DNA of 64,000 nucleotides from JALOAT01 sp041685115 (GTDB lineage: Bacteria > Pseudomonadota > Gammaproteobacteria > Thiohalomonadales > Thiohalomonadaceae). The stretch is from contig JAWLGK010000021.1 in assembly GCA_041685115.1 (NCBI GenBank), forward strand, positions 1 through 64,000, read 5' to 3'. Positions 16,730 through 25,561 of this stretch are shown piece after piece. Position numbers and translations under genes: made by a program. Position 1 is the stretch's first letter; every line of letters starts with the position of its first letter. The notes beneath the pieces were generated by a model. It had not been told where the DNA came from and searched no databases. It saw only the letters and a list, made by a program, of their open reading frames with translations.

Positions 16730-17724
16730 CCCAGCAATACCAGATTCGAGCGCCACGAAAACCAAGTGAACAACACCATGCAGAGCATGAACAGACTGGT
16801 CGCCATCGCCACCACGCGCGGCGTGATCCGCGTCATGATGGGCTGCAACGTTGCCGCACGGGCAAAAGGCAAGGTTACGCCAAGAGCAACGCCCAGGGCG
16901 CTGGCCACGAACAGCGGCAAGTAGACGAGATAGCCCACATAGCCATACTCGGCCTTCAACAGACAGAACGGGCAGTGGTGATGAGGATGCTCGTAGATGT
17001 AGAGGGACAGGAAGGCAATCACGGCCGCAATGGCCACGGGAAACGCCACCGCGCTCAACGCGGAAAACACCAGCGCGCCGCGTCGGCGCCACAGGGCGAA
17101 GAGCCCGCCGAGTACCGTGGCGCCTAATACGCTGTAGAAACCGATCATGGCCTGCAACGGCGGCATCCCGGCAAGTTCCGCGGTGACGGTCTTCTCGCCG
17201 CTGAACAGGCTGCCGCAGCAGGAGGTGATCACGTCGGCCTGGAGGCCGAGGAAATAGCGCACCTGCACCACCGCCGCGAGCGCGGCCACGGGCAGGACCA
17301 CCAACAGCAAGCCGTATTTGACGCGCGTGAGCGGATAATCGGGGGCGCGGTTGTCCACGTGGTTCATGAACAGCCACGCACTGGCGAGGAAGAACAGCGC
17401 CAGCTTGAGGAAAAGCGCCGGAAAGCCGAAGGGATTCACGTTGAAGGTCCCCACTGCGCACATGGCGCCCACGAACTGCACCGCCAGGCGATCCGCGGTA
17501 AACACCAGCAACAGCAGCGACACAAGCTGCACGGCGAACACGAACCCGAGCACCGTGGCGACCAGGTAGGTTTGCCTCTCCAGCCGGATCTGGCGGGCGC
17601 TGCCGCTGTTCAGGTCCCAGTGTCGCAACAGCCGCAGTGCGAACAGGCCCGCCGGCAGCAACAGGATGAGGGTCAGCGCATCCGCCAGCAACAACGCCAT
17701 GATCGCGGGATGGAACAGCATCAA
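16726..17724 (-). CDS. Uncharacterised eight-helix membrane protein with periplasmic Cys/His loops
   Basis: I do not recognise a named family. The 332-residue protein has about eight hydrophobic helices. Positively charged loops after helices 1, 5 and 7 place the N-terminus and all even loops outside. Those outer loops carry the notable residues: Cys89 in GAMCAVGTFNVNPFG, the pair Cys169-Cys170 in ITSCCGSLFSGEK, and the cluster HPHHHCPFC at 246-254. These suggest metal or thiol chemistry in the periplasm. It overlaps by four bases both the ABC ATPase gene upstream and the TlpA-like gene downstream, so the three are translationally coupled. Export, metal-site assembly and redox relay are all possible. 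Confidence 0.8.
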   Translation of the reverse strand: MMLFHPAIMALLLADALTLILLLPAGLFALRLLRHWDLNSGSARQIRLERQTYLVATVLGFVFAVQLVSLLLLVFTADRLAVQFVGAMCAVGTFNVNPFGFPALFLKLALFFLASAWLFMNHVDNRAPDYPLTRVKYGLLLVVLPVAALAAVVQVRYFLGLQADVITSCCGSLFSGEKTVTAELAGMPPLQAMIGFYSVLGATVLGGLFALWRRRGALVFSALSAVAFPVAIAAVIAFLSLYIYEHPHHHCPFCLLKAEYGYVGYLVYLPLFVASALGVALGVTLPFARAATLQPIMTRITPRVVAMATSLFMLCMVLFTWFSWRSNLVLLG

Positions 17725-18404
17725 CCCACCACCTTGCCATCGCGCAGGGAAACGATGCGATCCACTATCGACGCCTCCGCCACCAGTGCATCGTGACTGG
17801 AGAGGATAACCGTGCGTCCCTCGTCCTTGAGCCGTTCAACGATGGCGAGAAACGCCTTGGAGAGATGGGTGTCCAGATTGGCCGTGGGTTCGTCGGCGAT
17901 TACCACTGGCGGGTCGTTGATGAGCGCGCGGGCGATGGCGGTGCGTTGCGCCTCGCCGCCGGACAGCCATTCCACCCGGGCATCACTGCGATGCGCCAGG
18001 CCGAGTTCGCCAAGGAGCTGCAAGGCACGGGCGCGCAGCGCGCCGTGCGGCGGCGCCAGCGGAAAGGCCGGCAGCATGACGTTATCCAGTACCGACAGTC
18101 CGCGAATCAGATTGAACTGCTGGAACACGAAACCAAAGTTGTGGCGGCGCTGTTCCGTAAGGAAGCGCTCGGGAAGACTCGACACATCCTGCCCCGCCAC
18201 CCGCACCCGCCCCTCCGTGGGACGCGCCAGGCAGCCGAGCAGGGTGAGCAGCGTGGTCTTGCCGGAACCGCTCGGCCCGGTGAGCAACGTCACCCGCCCG
18301 CGCTCCAGCATGAGATCGACACCATCCACGGCCCAGAACTGATTGGGCAGTCCCTCGTTGTACGCCTTGCGCACGCCACGCAATTCGATAAAGGCATCGG
18401 TCAT
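17721..18404 (-). CDS. ABC transporter ATP-binding protein, MacB/LolD type
   Basis: A 227-residue ATPase with Walker A GPSGSGKTT, Q-loop FVFQQFNLIRGLSVLDNVMLP, signature LSGGEAQRTAIARALI, Walker B VVIADEPTANLD and the switch histidine in LSSHD. The sequence is of the MacB/LolD/FtsE type, which works with FtsX-like permeases in mechanotransmission across the envelope rather than as a classic importer. It overlaps by four bases the FtsX-like gene upstream and the eight-helix membrane protein downstream. Confidence 0.92.
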   Translation of the reverse strand: MTDAFIELRGVRKAYNEGLPNQFWAVDGVDLMLERGRVTLLTGPSGSGKTTLLTLLGCLARPTEGRVRVAGQDVSSLPERFLTEQRRHNFGFVFQQFNLIRGLSVLDNVMLPAFPLAPPHGALRARALQLLGELGLAHRSDARVEWLSGGEAQRTAIARALINDPPVVIADEPTANLDTHLSKAFLAIVERLKDEGRTVILSSHDALVAEASIVDRIVSLRDGKVVG

Positions 18405-19534
18405 CGCATCACCCTGTCCGGATCAGTGACCGCTGCGCGCCACACCGGCACCAGCGTGGCCGCCACGTACGGCACGACCGTGAAGAGGAAAAGGCTCGCC
18501 AGTTGCAATCCGTCCACGGCGGGCGTGAGGCGGAAATCCGGATAGAGCACCGACCATCCCTTGAGCACCGGTGCAAACAATGGCGCCGAAAACGTGAATA
18601 CGTGCCAGTAGGCCAGGCTGAACCCTGCGAGGAATGCGAAGCCTGAGACTAGCGCCCCTTCCCACAGCTTCATGGTCAGCACGTCGCCGGTTTCCCAGCC
18701 CAACGCCTTGAGCACGCCGATCTCGCGTTGTTCATCGGCGCTGAGACCCGATGCCTTCTCCCAGGCAAGAATGACGAAGGCCAGACCGGCGCCAACGAGC
18801 AGCATCAGCACGATACCTTCACGCCAGTCAAACACCGCCTCATAGGTGCGCAGGATCTCCTCACGCAACACGGGCCGCGTGTCCGGCAGAACCAGCAGGA
18901 CCTTCTCTGCGATGGTACGTACCTCGCGGGGCTGGGCGACACTCAGAACCACGTCGGTGTACAGACCCGGCGTGATACTAAACAGGGCTCGGAAATCCGC
19001 TTCCCCCACGAGAAACAGATCGGCCGTCACGATGTTCGACTCACGCGGCAATATCTCGGCGACACGTAATAGGATGAGCGCGCCGTTGGAACCTCGCATG
19101 GCAATGACGTCCCCTTCCGCAGCGCCGCGGGTGCGCGCGATACCTTCCCCGATGACGATACTCCCCGAGGGGATCACACGGTCGGGCGGCACCATGACCG
19201 TAAAATTGGCAGACGCGAGCGGATCGAAGTAATAGCCCCAGAGCCGCCCCTGCACGCTGCGTACGCCGCGTATGCCCTGCAGTTTCTCCACGTAATCGGC
19301 GGGCACCAGGTCATGGCGTCCGGCGGTCAGTTTCTGCAGTACCACTTCTGGTGCGCCTTGCAGCAGATAGCCCGCCTCGCGCTTCAATGCATGGCTATAG
19401 AGCAGGACTGAGGCGATGACGAACACCAGCGCGGTGTAGACCGCGACAAGGCCCGCGTTCTTGGCCATGCGCCGCGCGAGCGCGGCGACGGTGTAGTCGA
19501 TGAGATAACGCTGTCTAGCGATCCAGTGGCGCAT
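18401..19534 (-). CDS. FtsX/MacB-like ABC transporter permease
   Basis: A 377-residue permease with one N-terminal helix (about 27-48), a periplasmic domain of roughly 190 residues, then three C-terminal helices. The FtsX-family cytoplasmic motif DEQREIGVLKALGWETGDVLTMKLWEG follows the second helix, and the protein ends VPVWRAAVTDPDRVMR. This four-helix layout is that of MacB-type transporters. Its stop overlaps the ATPase start (ATGA), and its own start overlaps the end of the small upstream gene by 20 bases. The transported or manipulated substrate is unknown. Confidence 0.88.
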   Translation of the reverse strand: MRHWIARQRYLIDYTVAALARRMAKNAGLVAVYTALVFVIASVLLYSHALKREAGYLLQGAPEVVLQKLTAGRHDLVPADYVEKLQGIRGVRSVQGRLWGYYFDPLASANFTVMVPPDRVIPSGSIVIGEGIARTRGAAEGDVIAMRGSNGALILLRVAEILPRESNIVTADLFLVGEADFRALFSITPGLYTDVVLSVAQPREVRTIAEKVLLVLPDTRPVLREEILRTYEAVFDWREGIVLMLLVGAGLAFVILAWEKASGLSADEQREIGVLKALGWETGDVLTMKLWEGALVSGFAFLAGFSLAYWHVFTFSAPLFAPVLKGWSVLYPDFRLTPAVDGLQLASLFLFTVVPYVAATLVPVWRAAVTDPDRVMR

Positions 19535-19829
19535 GAGATCTCAGGTGCGGAGGTGGGGAGAGAATCGCGCCGGAGGGAAAATGCTCCAGCGCCATGGGGT
19601 GGTCCTGAAACGCGGCGTGCCCGTCGGCCTGGGAGAGGTGGCGGGTGTAACGGGCCTCCGTGACGACACAGAGATCGGTCAGGCCGAGCGCACTCACGGT
19701 CTGGCGGTTGCCCGTCCAGTGCTCGGTTGAGGCACCTGCGGCGGACGCCAGCGTCAGGATGAATGCCACGAGCGCGAGGAATAATAAACCCAGCGCCACG
19801 TCGCTGAAGCGGAATTGCCGTACACGCAT
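19515..19829 (-). CDS. Small membrane-anchored protein with a His/Met-rich periplasmic segment
   Basis: A 104-residue protein opening MRVRQFRFSDVALGLLFLALVAFILTLASAAGA, a signal or membrane anchor. After it comes a periplasmic part containing LTDLCVVTEARYTRHLSQADGH and AFQDHPMALEHFPSGA, with one cysteine and several histidines and methionine that could bind a metal. I recognise no named domain. The tail (PPPHLRSHAPLDR) overlaps the permease gene by 20 bases, making this the first gene of the cassette. The start at 19829 is chosen because the upstream alternatives lack a signal-like N-terminus. Confidence 0.65.
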   Translation of the reverse strand: MRVRQFRFSDVALGLLFLALVAFILTLASAAGASTEHWTGNRQTVSALGLTDLCVVTEARYTRHLSQADGHAAFQDHPMALEHFPSGAILSPPPHLRSHAPLDR

Positions 19830-20099
19830 GAATGGAATGCCACCGTCTGGAACCATCTGCAAATTACCACAAACCCGTGGGGCAATACGCCCAGGGTTTA
19901 CCGTATTGCGTGTAACACCATGTCCTGCGCCGGTTCACCGGAACGTGCGATTGAAACACGCCGAGCAAGTGTGTCTTGACCCTGTCCATGATGAATTGCC
20001 GGCGCGTTATCATGGCAACCACGCATTGGAACACTGGACCTGGCGTCGGCATTTGTGAACACTGTACGCCCTGTTCCACCCGCCCCACGGACGCGCAGC

Positions 20100-21047
20100 A
20101 TGATTCTGTCCAGATACGTGAACACCTTCGGCCGAGCCATGACGGAGCGCTATGGCGCGCGCGTACACAAGGTTACGGTGGATGCAGGCTTCACCTGCCC
20201 GAATCGCGACGGCACAAAGGGACGCGGAGGCTGCACGTTTTGCAACAACACCTCGTTCAGCCCGAACGGCCGCGAACCCGCGCCCATAGCCACGCAGATC
20301 GCGAACGGTCGCGCCGTCATCGCACGTCGCACGCGCGCCAGGCGCTTCATTGCCTATTTCCAGGCCTACACCAACACCTATGACGATCCCGCCGTGCTCC
20401 AGCAGCGTTACGACCTGGCCCTCAGCCAGCCCGGCGTCATCGGACTGGCCGTGGGCACGCGGCCCGATTGCGTACCGCCCAAGGTGCTCGACATGCTGGC
20501 GTGCTACCGCGATCGCGGCTTCGAGGTGTGGCTGGAACTCGGCCTTCAATCCGCCTTCGATGCCACTCTCGAACGGGTCAATCGCGGTCACGGATTCGCA
20601 GAATACCGCAGCGCCTTGCGTGCCGCTCGCAGCCGTCAACTGCAGGTGTGTACGCATCTGATCCTCGGCCTGCCGGGCGAGACCACGGCCCACGCCCACA
20701 TCACGCTCGATCGGGTCCTCGACGAAGGCGTCGAGGGCTTGAAGCTTCACCCGCTGCATGTGGTGAAGGGCACCCGCCTCGCCCTCGGCTGGCGCCGCGG
20801 CGAATATTCGCCCTGGAGCGAAGAGCACTATGTGCAGGTGGCCGGCGACCTGGTCCGACGCACGCCGCATGAGGTGATATTTCACCGCCTAACCGGCACC
20901 GCTTCCGCAAACCTGCTGCTGGCCCCTGGCTGGTGCGGCCGGAAATGGCGCGTGCTCAACGGCCTGACTAACCACCTGGCAGTCCATGGCGCACAGGGCA
21001 GTGCGCTCGGGCAGTGTGCCCCGGATTTCGGCGCGGGCGGGCCGTAG
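20100..21047 (+). CDS. yhcC: TIGR01212-family radical SAM protein (YhcC-like)
   Basis: A 315-residue radical SAM protein. The cluster-binding cysteines are in the segment CPNRDGTKGRGGCTFCNN (about residues 30-47), with the long spacing between the first Cys and the CxxC pair typical of the YhcC/TIGR01212 family. IAYFQAYTNTY, VGTRPDC, WLELGLQS and the HLILGLPGE motif follow. The family is related to Elp3-like radical SAM enzymes, and its exact reaction is not established. Upstream and downstream genes are on the opposite strand, so it is a single-gene transcript. Confidence 0.93.
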   Translation: MILSRYVNTFGRAMTERYGARVHKVTVDAGFTCPNRDGTKGRGGCTFCNNTSFSPNGREPAPIATQIANGRAVIARRTRARRFIAYFQAYTNTYDDPAVLQQRYDLALSQPGVIGLAVGTRPDCVPPKVLDMLACYRDRGFEVWLELGLQSAFDATLERVNRGHGFAEYRSALRAARSRQLQVCTHLILGLPGETTAHAHITLDRVLDEGVEGLKLHPLHVVKGTRLALGWRRGEYSPWSEEHYVQVAGDLVRRTPHEVIFHRLTGTASANLLLAPGWCGRKWRVLNGLTNHLAVHGAQGSALGQCAPDFGAGGP

Positions 21048-21089
21048 TTGCGAAACGGCGCTGCAACGCCGCGCACATGGGCGGCCCGT

Positions 21090-21722
21090 TCACGGCTTCC
21101 ATGCGCAGCCGGACAGCGCTTTCCCCCGCACGCGGCCCTTCGCCGACCAGCCGGAGGCAAACCCGTCCTCAAGCTGATAGCAAGGCTCGCGGCGCAGTTC
21201 CCATTGGATCGACTCCGCTTCCAGCGACAGCGTGGTGCCTGAGGGAGCGTGCTTTTCCGAAAAGGCGCTCTCCGTGGCCGGTTGCCCAGCCACATGCAGG
21301 CGTAGCGCATCGGGTGTGGTTACGATGCTCCAGGCCGGATTGCGACCCACCGCCAGCCACGGTCCCGTGCCCTCGCGTGCCCCGCCACACCGCGCCTGCA
21401 CGTGCGCGAAATTGAGTCCGGTCATGCGCAGGGAAGAACCGACGGCCTCGCCATAGACCTCGGTATACAGCGGCCTGTCCTGCGCCAGACCAAGGCCGCG
21501 CAAGGTGGTGGTCACCATGCCGTCAGGCGAGGCGTCCTGCACCTCCACATAGTTGCGCTCGCGGCAGGGCGCAAAGATCATCCTTCCCTCGTGAAACAAC
21601 ATCAATCCCTTGGCGACACGCTCGGGTTCGGCCGCCTCTTCCGCCCCGGCAAAACCGGCAGGGCCGAGCATACCCGCGACCAAGAGAGTGATGAAGAACA
21701 GCCTTTTATACATACCCACCAT
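21090..21722 (-). CDS. Secreted protein, COG3650-like (NlpE/META-related)
   Basis: A 210-residue protein with a signal peptide (MYKRLFFITLLVAGMLGPAGFAGA). The first half has the segment MIFAPCRERNYVEVQD. The second half has GTGPWLAVGRNPAWSIVTTPDALRL, resembling the GxEPFWSL-type motif of COG3650 envelope proteins, and a C-terminal RVRGKALSGCAWKP, where such proteins usually end in a GCA-like motif. Assignment is by motif resemblance only and function is unknown. It lies downstream of the nos operon on the same strand, 132 bases past the tlpA gene, and convergent with yhcC. Confidence 0.6.
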   Translation of the reverse strand: MVGMYKRLFFITLLVAGMLGPAGFAGAEEAAEPERVAKGLMLFHEGRMIFAPCRERNYVEVQDASPDGMVTTTLRGLGLAQDRPLYTEVYGEAVGSSLRMTGLNFAHVQARCGGAREGTGPWLAVGRNPAWSIVTTPDALRLHVAGQPATESAFSEKHAPSGTTLSLEAESIQWELRREPCYQLEDGFASGWSAKGRVRGKALSGCAWKP

Positions 21723-21854
21723 CCCTTCCCAAAGCTGAAAGGATCAATACCGAACACAGCGGTCATGCGTTGCAAAGAGCGTACAGCTGTTCAGTCCTTG
21801 AACCCTGCCGCTCTGCGCGTGCAACATCTTCCGCGCTGGAATCCTTTCCACAAA

Positions 21855-22349
21855 TCAGTTGAGCAGCCTGTCAGCGATTTGATCGAAATCCGCTTGCTTG
21901 AAGGCGCCCAATTTTTGCATCACGATCTCGCCCTTGCGGTCGATAGCCAGGGTGAAGGGCAGGAGTGCGCTGGTATTGCCCAATCCCTGCATCAACCAGA
22001 TGCCTTTTTTCTGTCCCAAGCCGACCGGATAGTGGACGCCATAGGCCGCAAGGAACTCCCTGACAGCCAGGGTGTTGTCTTCGACCGCAATGCCCACCAC
22101 CTGCAATCCCTGCGCGCCATACTCGTCATGCAGCTTGGCGAGTTCAGGAAGTTCCGTGCGACAAGGTGCGCACCAACGCGCCCAGAAATTTACGATGAGC
22201 GGCTTGCCCCGGTAGTCCGCCAGGCTGAGCTCGCCGTCGTCGGTTGCCGTCAGCTTGGTTGCAAACAGGGCATTGACGTCTGCCGCCCATGCGCCGCCGC
22301 TGCCCACCGCGAGCGCGACGAGAACCAGCATTCGTACGAGATGTCTCAC
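21855..22349 (-). CDS. TlpA-family thioredoxin, last gene of the nos operon
   Basis: A 164-residue periplasmic thioredoxin-like protein: Sec signal peptide ending AWA, then a TlpA/ResA fold with WARWCAPC (Cys60, Cys63) and LPFTLAIDRKGEIV. Its ATG overlaps the nosY stop (ATGA), so it belongs to the nos operon. In this position a likely job is keeping apo-NosL, the apo-cytochromes or the CuA cysteines of NosZ reduced for metal or heme insertion; that is inference from position. Confidence 0.88.
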   Translation of the reverse strand: MRHLVRMLVLVALAVGSGGAWAADVNALFATKLTATDDGELSLADYRGKPLIVNFWARWCAPCRTELPELAKLHDEYGAQGLQVVGIAVEDNTLAVREFLAAYGVHYPVGLGQKKGIWLMQGLGNTSALLPFTLAIDRKGEIVMQKLGAFKQADFDQIADRLLN

Positions 22350-23173
22350 AGCAAATCACCTCGGCGGAACATGTGATAACCGAGCAGAGCGGAGCCGAGG
22401 CCAAGGACTGCCGGATATACCAACGCGAAGAAGCGGAAGCCGGCGGTGCCGAACAGATCGAGGATGACGTAGGCAGCAGGACCGAGCACGACCAGTTGCG
22501 GGTCGAACATGGCCAAAGCCGCGGTTCGGAACACCTGCAACGGATTCAGCAGTGCCAGCGAGACGGCGATTTCCGGATCGATCCGCCCCTGGATCATCAC
22601 GCCCAGCAGGATGAGGTCGAGGAACAGCACCAGCACCAGCCAGACCATGAAGGCGGCGCCCTGGGCCATGTCCGTGGTGCGGGCAATTGCCGACAGCAGC
22701 ATGCCGATGCCAAGGAAGCACAACGCCATGACCGCAAGGAGCGCGGTGTAATAGCCGAATATTCCCCACGGGATATCGATGTTGCTCACATAGCCCCAGA
22801 TCACGGCGCCGAGCATGGCCAGGAACACCGGGGCGAAGATCACCACGTAGCGGCCGAGAATCTTTCCCCAAAACCAAGCACCCAGGGATACGGGCAATGA
22901 GAGCAGATATTCGAACACCCCGGCCTCGCGATCGCCTGCGACCGAGCGGACGGTGGTGACCAGCACGAAAATGGGCAGGATGGCCATGGTCAGCTGGATA
23001 TATGTTACGAGCAGGCGCGACAAGCCTATGAAGCCGAGTATTCGCGACTCCGTCAGTCCGAAGGCGAAAAGCAGGGCTACTATGCCGCCGAACACCAGCG
23101 TGTAGATCTGGAACCAGCGTGCACGCAGGGATTCGACGATATCGAGTTTTGCAGTCAACCAGAGTTGATTCAT
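22346..23173 (-). CDS. nosY: ABC transporter permease NosY
   Basis: A 275-residue ABC-2 type permease with about six helices. The segment RSVAGDREAGVFEYLLSLPVSLGAWFWGKILGRY is the characteristic NosY/ABC-2 motif. With NosF and NosD it forms the NosDFY complex, which known systems use for copper-site maturation of nitrous oxide reductase. It starts one base into the nosL stop (TAATG) and ends overlapping tlpA. Confidence 0.93.
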   Translation of the reverse strand: MNQLWLTAKLDIVESLRARWFQIYTLVFGGIVALLFAFGLTESRILGFIGLSRLLVTYIQLTMAILPIFVLVTTVRSVAGDREAGVFEYLLSLPVSLGAWFWGKILGRYVVIFAPVFLAMLGAVIWGYVSNIDIPWGIFGYYTALLAVMALCFLGIGMLLSAIARTTDMAQGAAFMVWLVLVLFLDLILLGVMIQGRIDPEIAVSLALLNPLQVFRTAALAMFDPQLVVLGPAAYVILDLFGTAGFRFFALVYPAVLGLGSALLGYHMFRRGDLL

Positions 23174-23697
23174 TATCTGCCCTTTGCCAGCGTTTGCCGC
23201 CGCATTTCCTCAAACGCCACAGAATCTGCCAGTGGCGTGGAGACGGCAGCGAAGTTGTAGCCCATCGGCGACGTGCGTTGCACGTAATGCGCCTGCCGGG
23301 GGTCCAGCCAGTTCATCTCCTCGCGACTCCTGCTGGTGTAGTCGGCGACCCAGAGACGTGTTTCGGGCGCCGCCATCCAGGGATATTTTTCACCCTCTTC
23401 CTCAATCCAGAAGAGCAGGCAGCCGAGGTCGTCGAACTTGAACACCGTGTCCTTTTCACCGCCGCGCATCTGCGCGGCGAAGCGCCGGTCCGAAATAGCC
23501 ATGCTGCAACGTATGCAGGTATCGCGGTCCCAGCGGATCCGCGCCATTCCTTCCGGCCAGTTGCCCCGATTGCATCCGGGAAGCGCCATGGCAAACGGCG
23601 AGAGCAGCAGAGCCCCTGCGCCTGCACGGGCAAGGAACTCCCGCCGTGCGGCATCATGCAAGGCCAAACCTGCCGGTTTTTGCTTTGCGTCGCACAT
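23173..23697 (-). CDS. nosL: NosL-like copper chaperone, Tat-type lipoprotein
   Basis: A 174-residue protein with an N-terminal ARREFLARAGAGALLLSPFAMALPGC: a twin-arginine-like RREFL motif at 18-22, a hydrophobic stretch and a lipobox ending at Cys42. The NosL domain follows with DTCIRCSMAISDRRFAAQ (Cys61, Cys64, Met66), the copper-binding region, and FKFDDLGCLLFWIEE. NosL delivers Cu(I) to apo-NosZ in known systems. The start is the ATG at 23697, two bases after the nosF stop; a GTG at 23724 overlapping nosF is possible but less likely. Confidence 0.9.
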   Translation of the reverse strand: MCDAKQKPAGLALHDAARREFLARAGAGALLLSPFAMALPGCNRGNWPEGMARIRWDRDTCIRCSMAISDRRFAAQMRGGEKDTVFKFDDLGCLLFWIEEEGEKYPWMAAPETRLWVADYTSRSREEMNWLDPRQAHYVQRTSPMGYNFAAVSTPLADSVAFEEMRRQTLAKGR

Positions 23698-23698
23698 A

Positions 23699-24550
23699 TC
23701 AGTTTTCGACCATCGAGAGTTCACTCACCAGTCCCGTGTAACGGGACATGATGCCAAGGAACCGCAGGCGGTCCGGTGCGGCCACCACGCCACGCCATAC
23801 CAGGTTGTCCGCTTCGGGCGTGAGGTCCCAACCGACCAGGGACTTGGCGAATGCAGGTTCGAAGCGTTTGAGGACGACACGGCAGGTGAGGACGTCCGTC
23901 AGTTCCCCGTCCTCCGCGACCTTGTCGTCAAGTACTACCCGGCCCATGTCCATTTCAATGACGCGGTTGACCAGCGATGACACCTCGTCGAGACGATGAC
24001 TGGAGATGATCATGGTGGCATCCTCCAGGCGCTCGGCGAGCAACTGGAAGAATCGCTTGCGGGCATCCGGGTCCAGGTTCGCAGCCGGCTCGTCCATCAC
24101 CAGCACCCGCGCGTTTCTGCCCAGCGCGATGGCAATCAGCAGCTTTTGCTTCATGCCGCCCGACAGCCTGACGAACTGGCGGGAACGGATGGTTCCGACA
24201 TCCAGCCCCAGCTGATCGGCGATCGCCCCGATGCGGGCCGGATCCGTCCCGCAAAGAGACGCAGAAAAGTCGATCAGTGGTCCGATCGGCATTTTCAGCG
24301 GTGGCGGCAATTGCGGTACGAATCCGATGTTGCCGAGCACCGCGGTGCGATTCTTGCGCGGATCCACACCGTCGATACGTACGCTGCCCTCGCAGGCATA
24401 CTCGCCAAGGAGGCAACGAATGAGCGTGGTCTTGCCCGCGCCATTGGATCCAATCAAGGCGACCCGCTCACCTACACCGATCTCGAGGTTGACGCCGTTG
24501 AGGACCCGTGCGCGCTTGAACGTCTTGGTGATGTTTTCGAACTTGATCAT
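23699..24550 (-). CDS. nosF: ABC transporter ATP-binding protein NosF
   Basis: A 283-residue ABC ATPase: Walker A GSNGAGKTT, FVPQLPPPLKMPIGPL, signature LSGGMKQKLLIAIALG, Walker B VLVMDEPAANLD, switch His in ISSHR. The order of neighbours (nosH upstream, nosL and nosY downstream) and the C-terminal extension of about 65 residues after the ATPase core identify it as NosF, the energiser of the NosDFY copper-site maturation complex. Confidence 0.94.
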   Translation of the reverse strand: MIKFENITKTFKRARVLNGVNLEIGVGERVALIGSNGAGKTTLIRCLLGEYACEGSVRIDGVDPRKNRTAVLGNIGFVPQLPPPLKMPIGPLIDFSASLCGTDPARIGAIADQLGLDVGTIRSRQFVRLSGGMKQKLLIAIALGRNARVLVMDEPAANLDPDARKRFFQLLAERLEDATMIISSHRLDEVSSLVNRVIEMDMGRVVLDDKVAEDGELTDVLTCRVVLKRFEPAFAKSLVGWDLTPEADNLVWRGVVAAPDRLRFLGIMSRYTGLVSELSMVEN

Positions 24551-24595
24551 GGATTCCTTCGTATCAACCGTTTGAACGTCGATCCGATACCTGTA

Positions 24596-25561
24596 TTACA
24601 GGAGTTTTGAAAGTCCCTTGACTTCATAAACCAGGGCATCCGTCGGGCAGGCATCCACACACAGGCCACAGCGCGTGCAATCCGGGCCAAGCCCCATGGT
24701 TTCCTCACTGGCACGCCCCTTGATGGTGACGTCGAGCACATGCGGCACCAGACACACCTTGCGGCAATCGCCTTCATGGAGGCACTGCTCCACGCGATAG
24801 GTGATTTGCAGAGGCGTGATGAGGCCCACGGCGCCATAGGTGAGCCCGATGGGGCAGACGTAGCGGCACCAGGCACGGCGCGACCACAACACCTCGAACA
24901 GCAACAGCAGGAACACCCAGCCGAGCGCCAGCCCAGGACCGTAAATCAGGGCTCGGGAAAGAATGCCGGTCGGCGAGAGGGTCTCGAAGACGGTGTAACC
25001 GGTGACGAAGGACATGATTGCGAACAGCACCCAGAACACCGTGCGTGTGCCACGATGGAATTCGTGGTCGGTGACGAGCTTCTTCTTCACCAGCATCAGG
25101 TGGAGCTTTTCGGCCAACTCCGAGACCAGATGATAGGGGCACACCCAGGAACAGAAGCTGCGCCCGCCCAGCATCACCCAAAGCAGGAACACCGTGAACG
25201 TACCGATGAACAGGTTCACGATAACGTGCTTGTGGGCAAGCATGACATGCAACGCGGAATTAAGGTCGACCATGTGGAAGCCGACGAAGCGTGATGCCGT
25301 CAGGGCGCCTTCCAAAATCTGGATATCCAGCCAAAAAGAAACGACAAACAGCAGGTTTACCGCACTGAGCACAATCCAGCGCCGGTTGCGCCATTTGTGG
25401 CTCGGATTCTGGTGCGCGCGGGCATGCATCCGTTCCTTGGCGAAGCGCTCCTTGTCCTCGTACTTGTGAACCATGATCTGCTGGACGCGTTCGGAAACCT
25501 TTTTTGGTTTCTTGGGCGCAGCCCCGAGCATGACCTGAAACAGGTCGAAGAAACGGCTCAT
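24596..25561 (-). CDS. nosH: NosH: NapH-like membrane iron-sulfur protein
   Basis: A 321-residue membrane protein starting MSRFFDLFQVMLG. It has four to five transmembrane helices, the two CxxxCP motifs typical of NapH/NosR (SFCSWVCPYH and AWCRYVCPIG), and a C-terminal ferredoxin-like part with CTRCGLCVDACPTD plus an upstream CLHEGDCRKVCLVP. In clade II nos clusters NosG and NosH are thought to pass quinol electrons toward NosZ or its maturation machinery, replacing NosR. The ATG overlaps the nosG stop (ATGA). Confidence 0.93.
   Translation of the reverse strand: MSRFFDLFQVMLGAAPKKPKKVSERVQQIMVHKYEDKERFAKERMHARAHQNPSHKWRNRRWIVLSAVNLLFVVSFWLDIQILEGALTASRFVGFHMVDLNSALHVMLAHKHVIVNLFIGTFTVFLLWVMLGGRSFCSWVCPYHLVSELAEKLHLMLVKKKLVTDHEFHRGTRTVFWVLFAIMSFVTGYTVFETLSPTGILSRALIYGPGLALGWVFLLLLFEVLWSRRAWCRYVCPIGLTYGAVGLITPLQITYRVEQCLHEGDCRKVCLVPHVLDVTIKGRASEETMGLGPDCTRCGLCVDACPTDALVYEVKGLSKLL

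Noticed and set aside
19978..20000. FNR-like TTGACCCTGTCCATGATG upstream of yhcC
   Set aside because: The half-sites have the wrong spacing for an FNR-family site.
21723..21854. A further nos gene between tlpA and the COG3650-like gene
   Set aside because: Only 132 bases, with no open frame of convincing length or ribosome-binding site.
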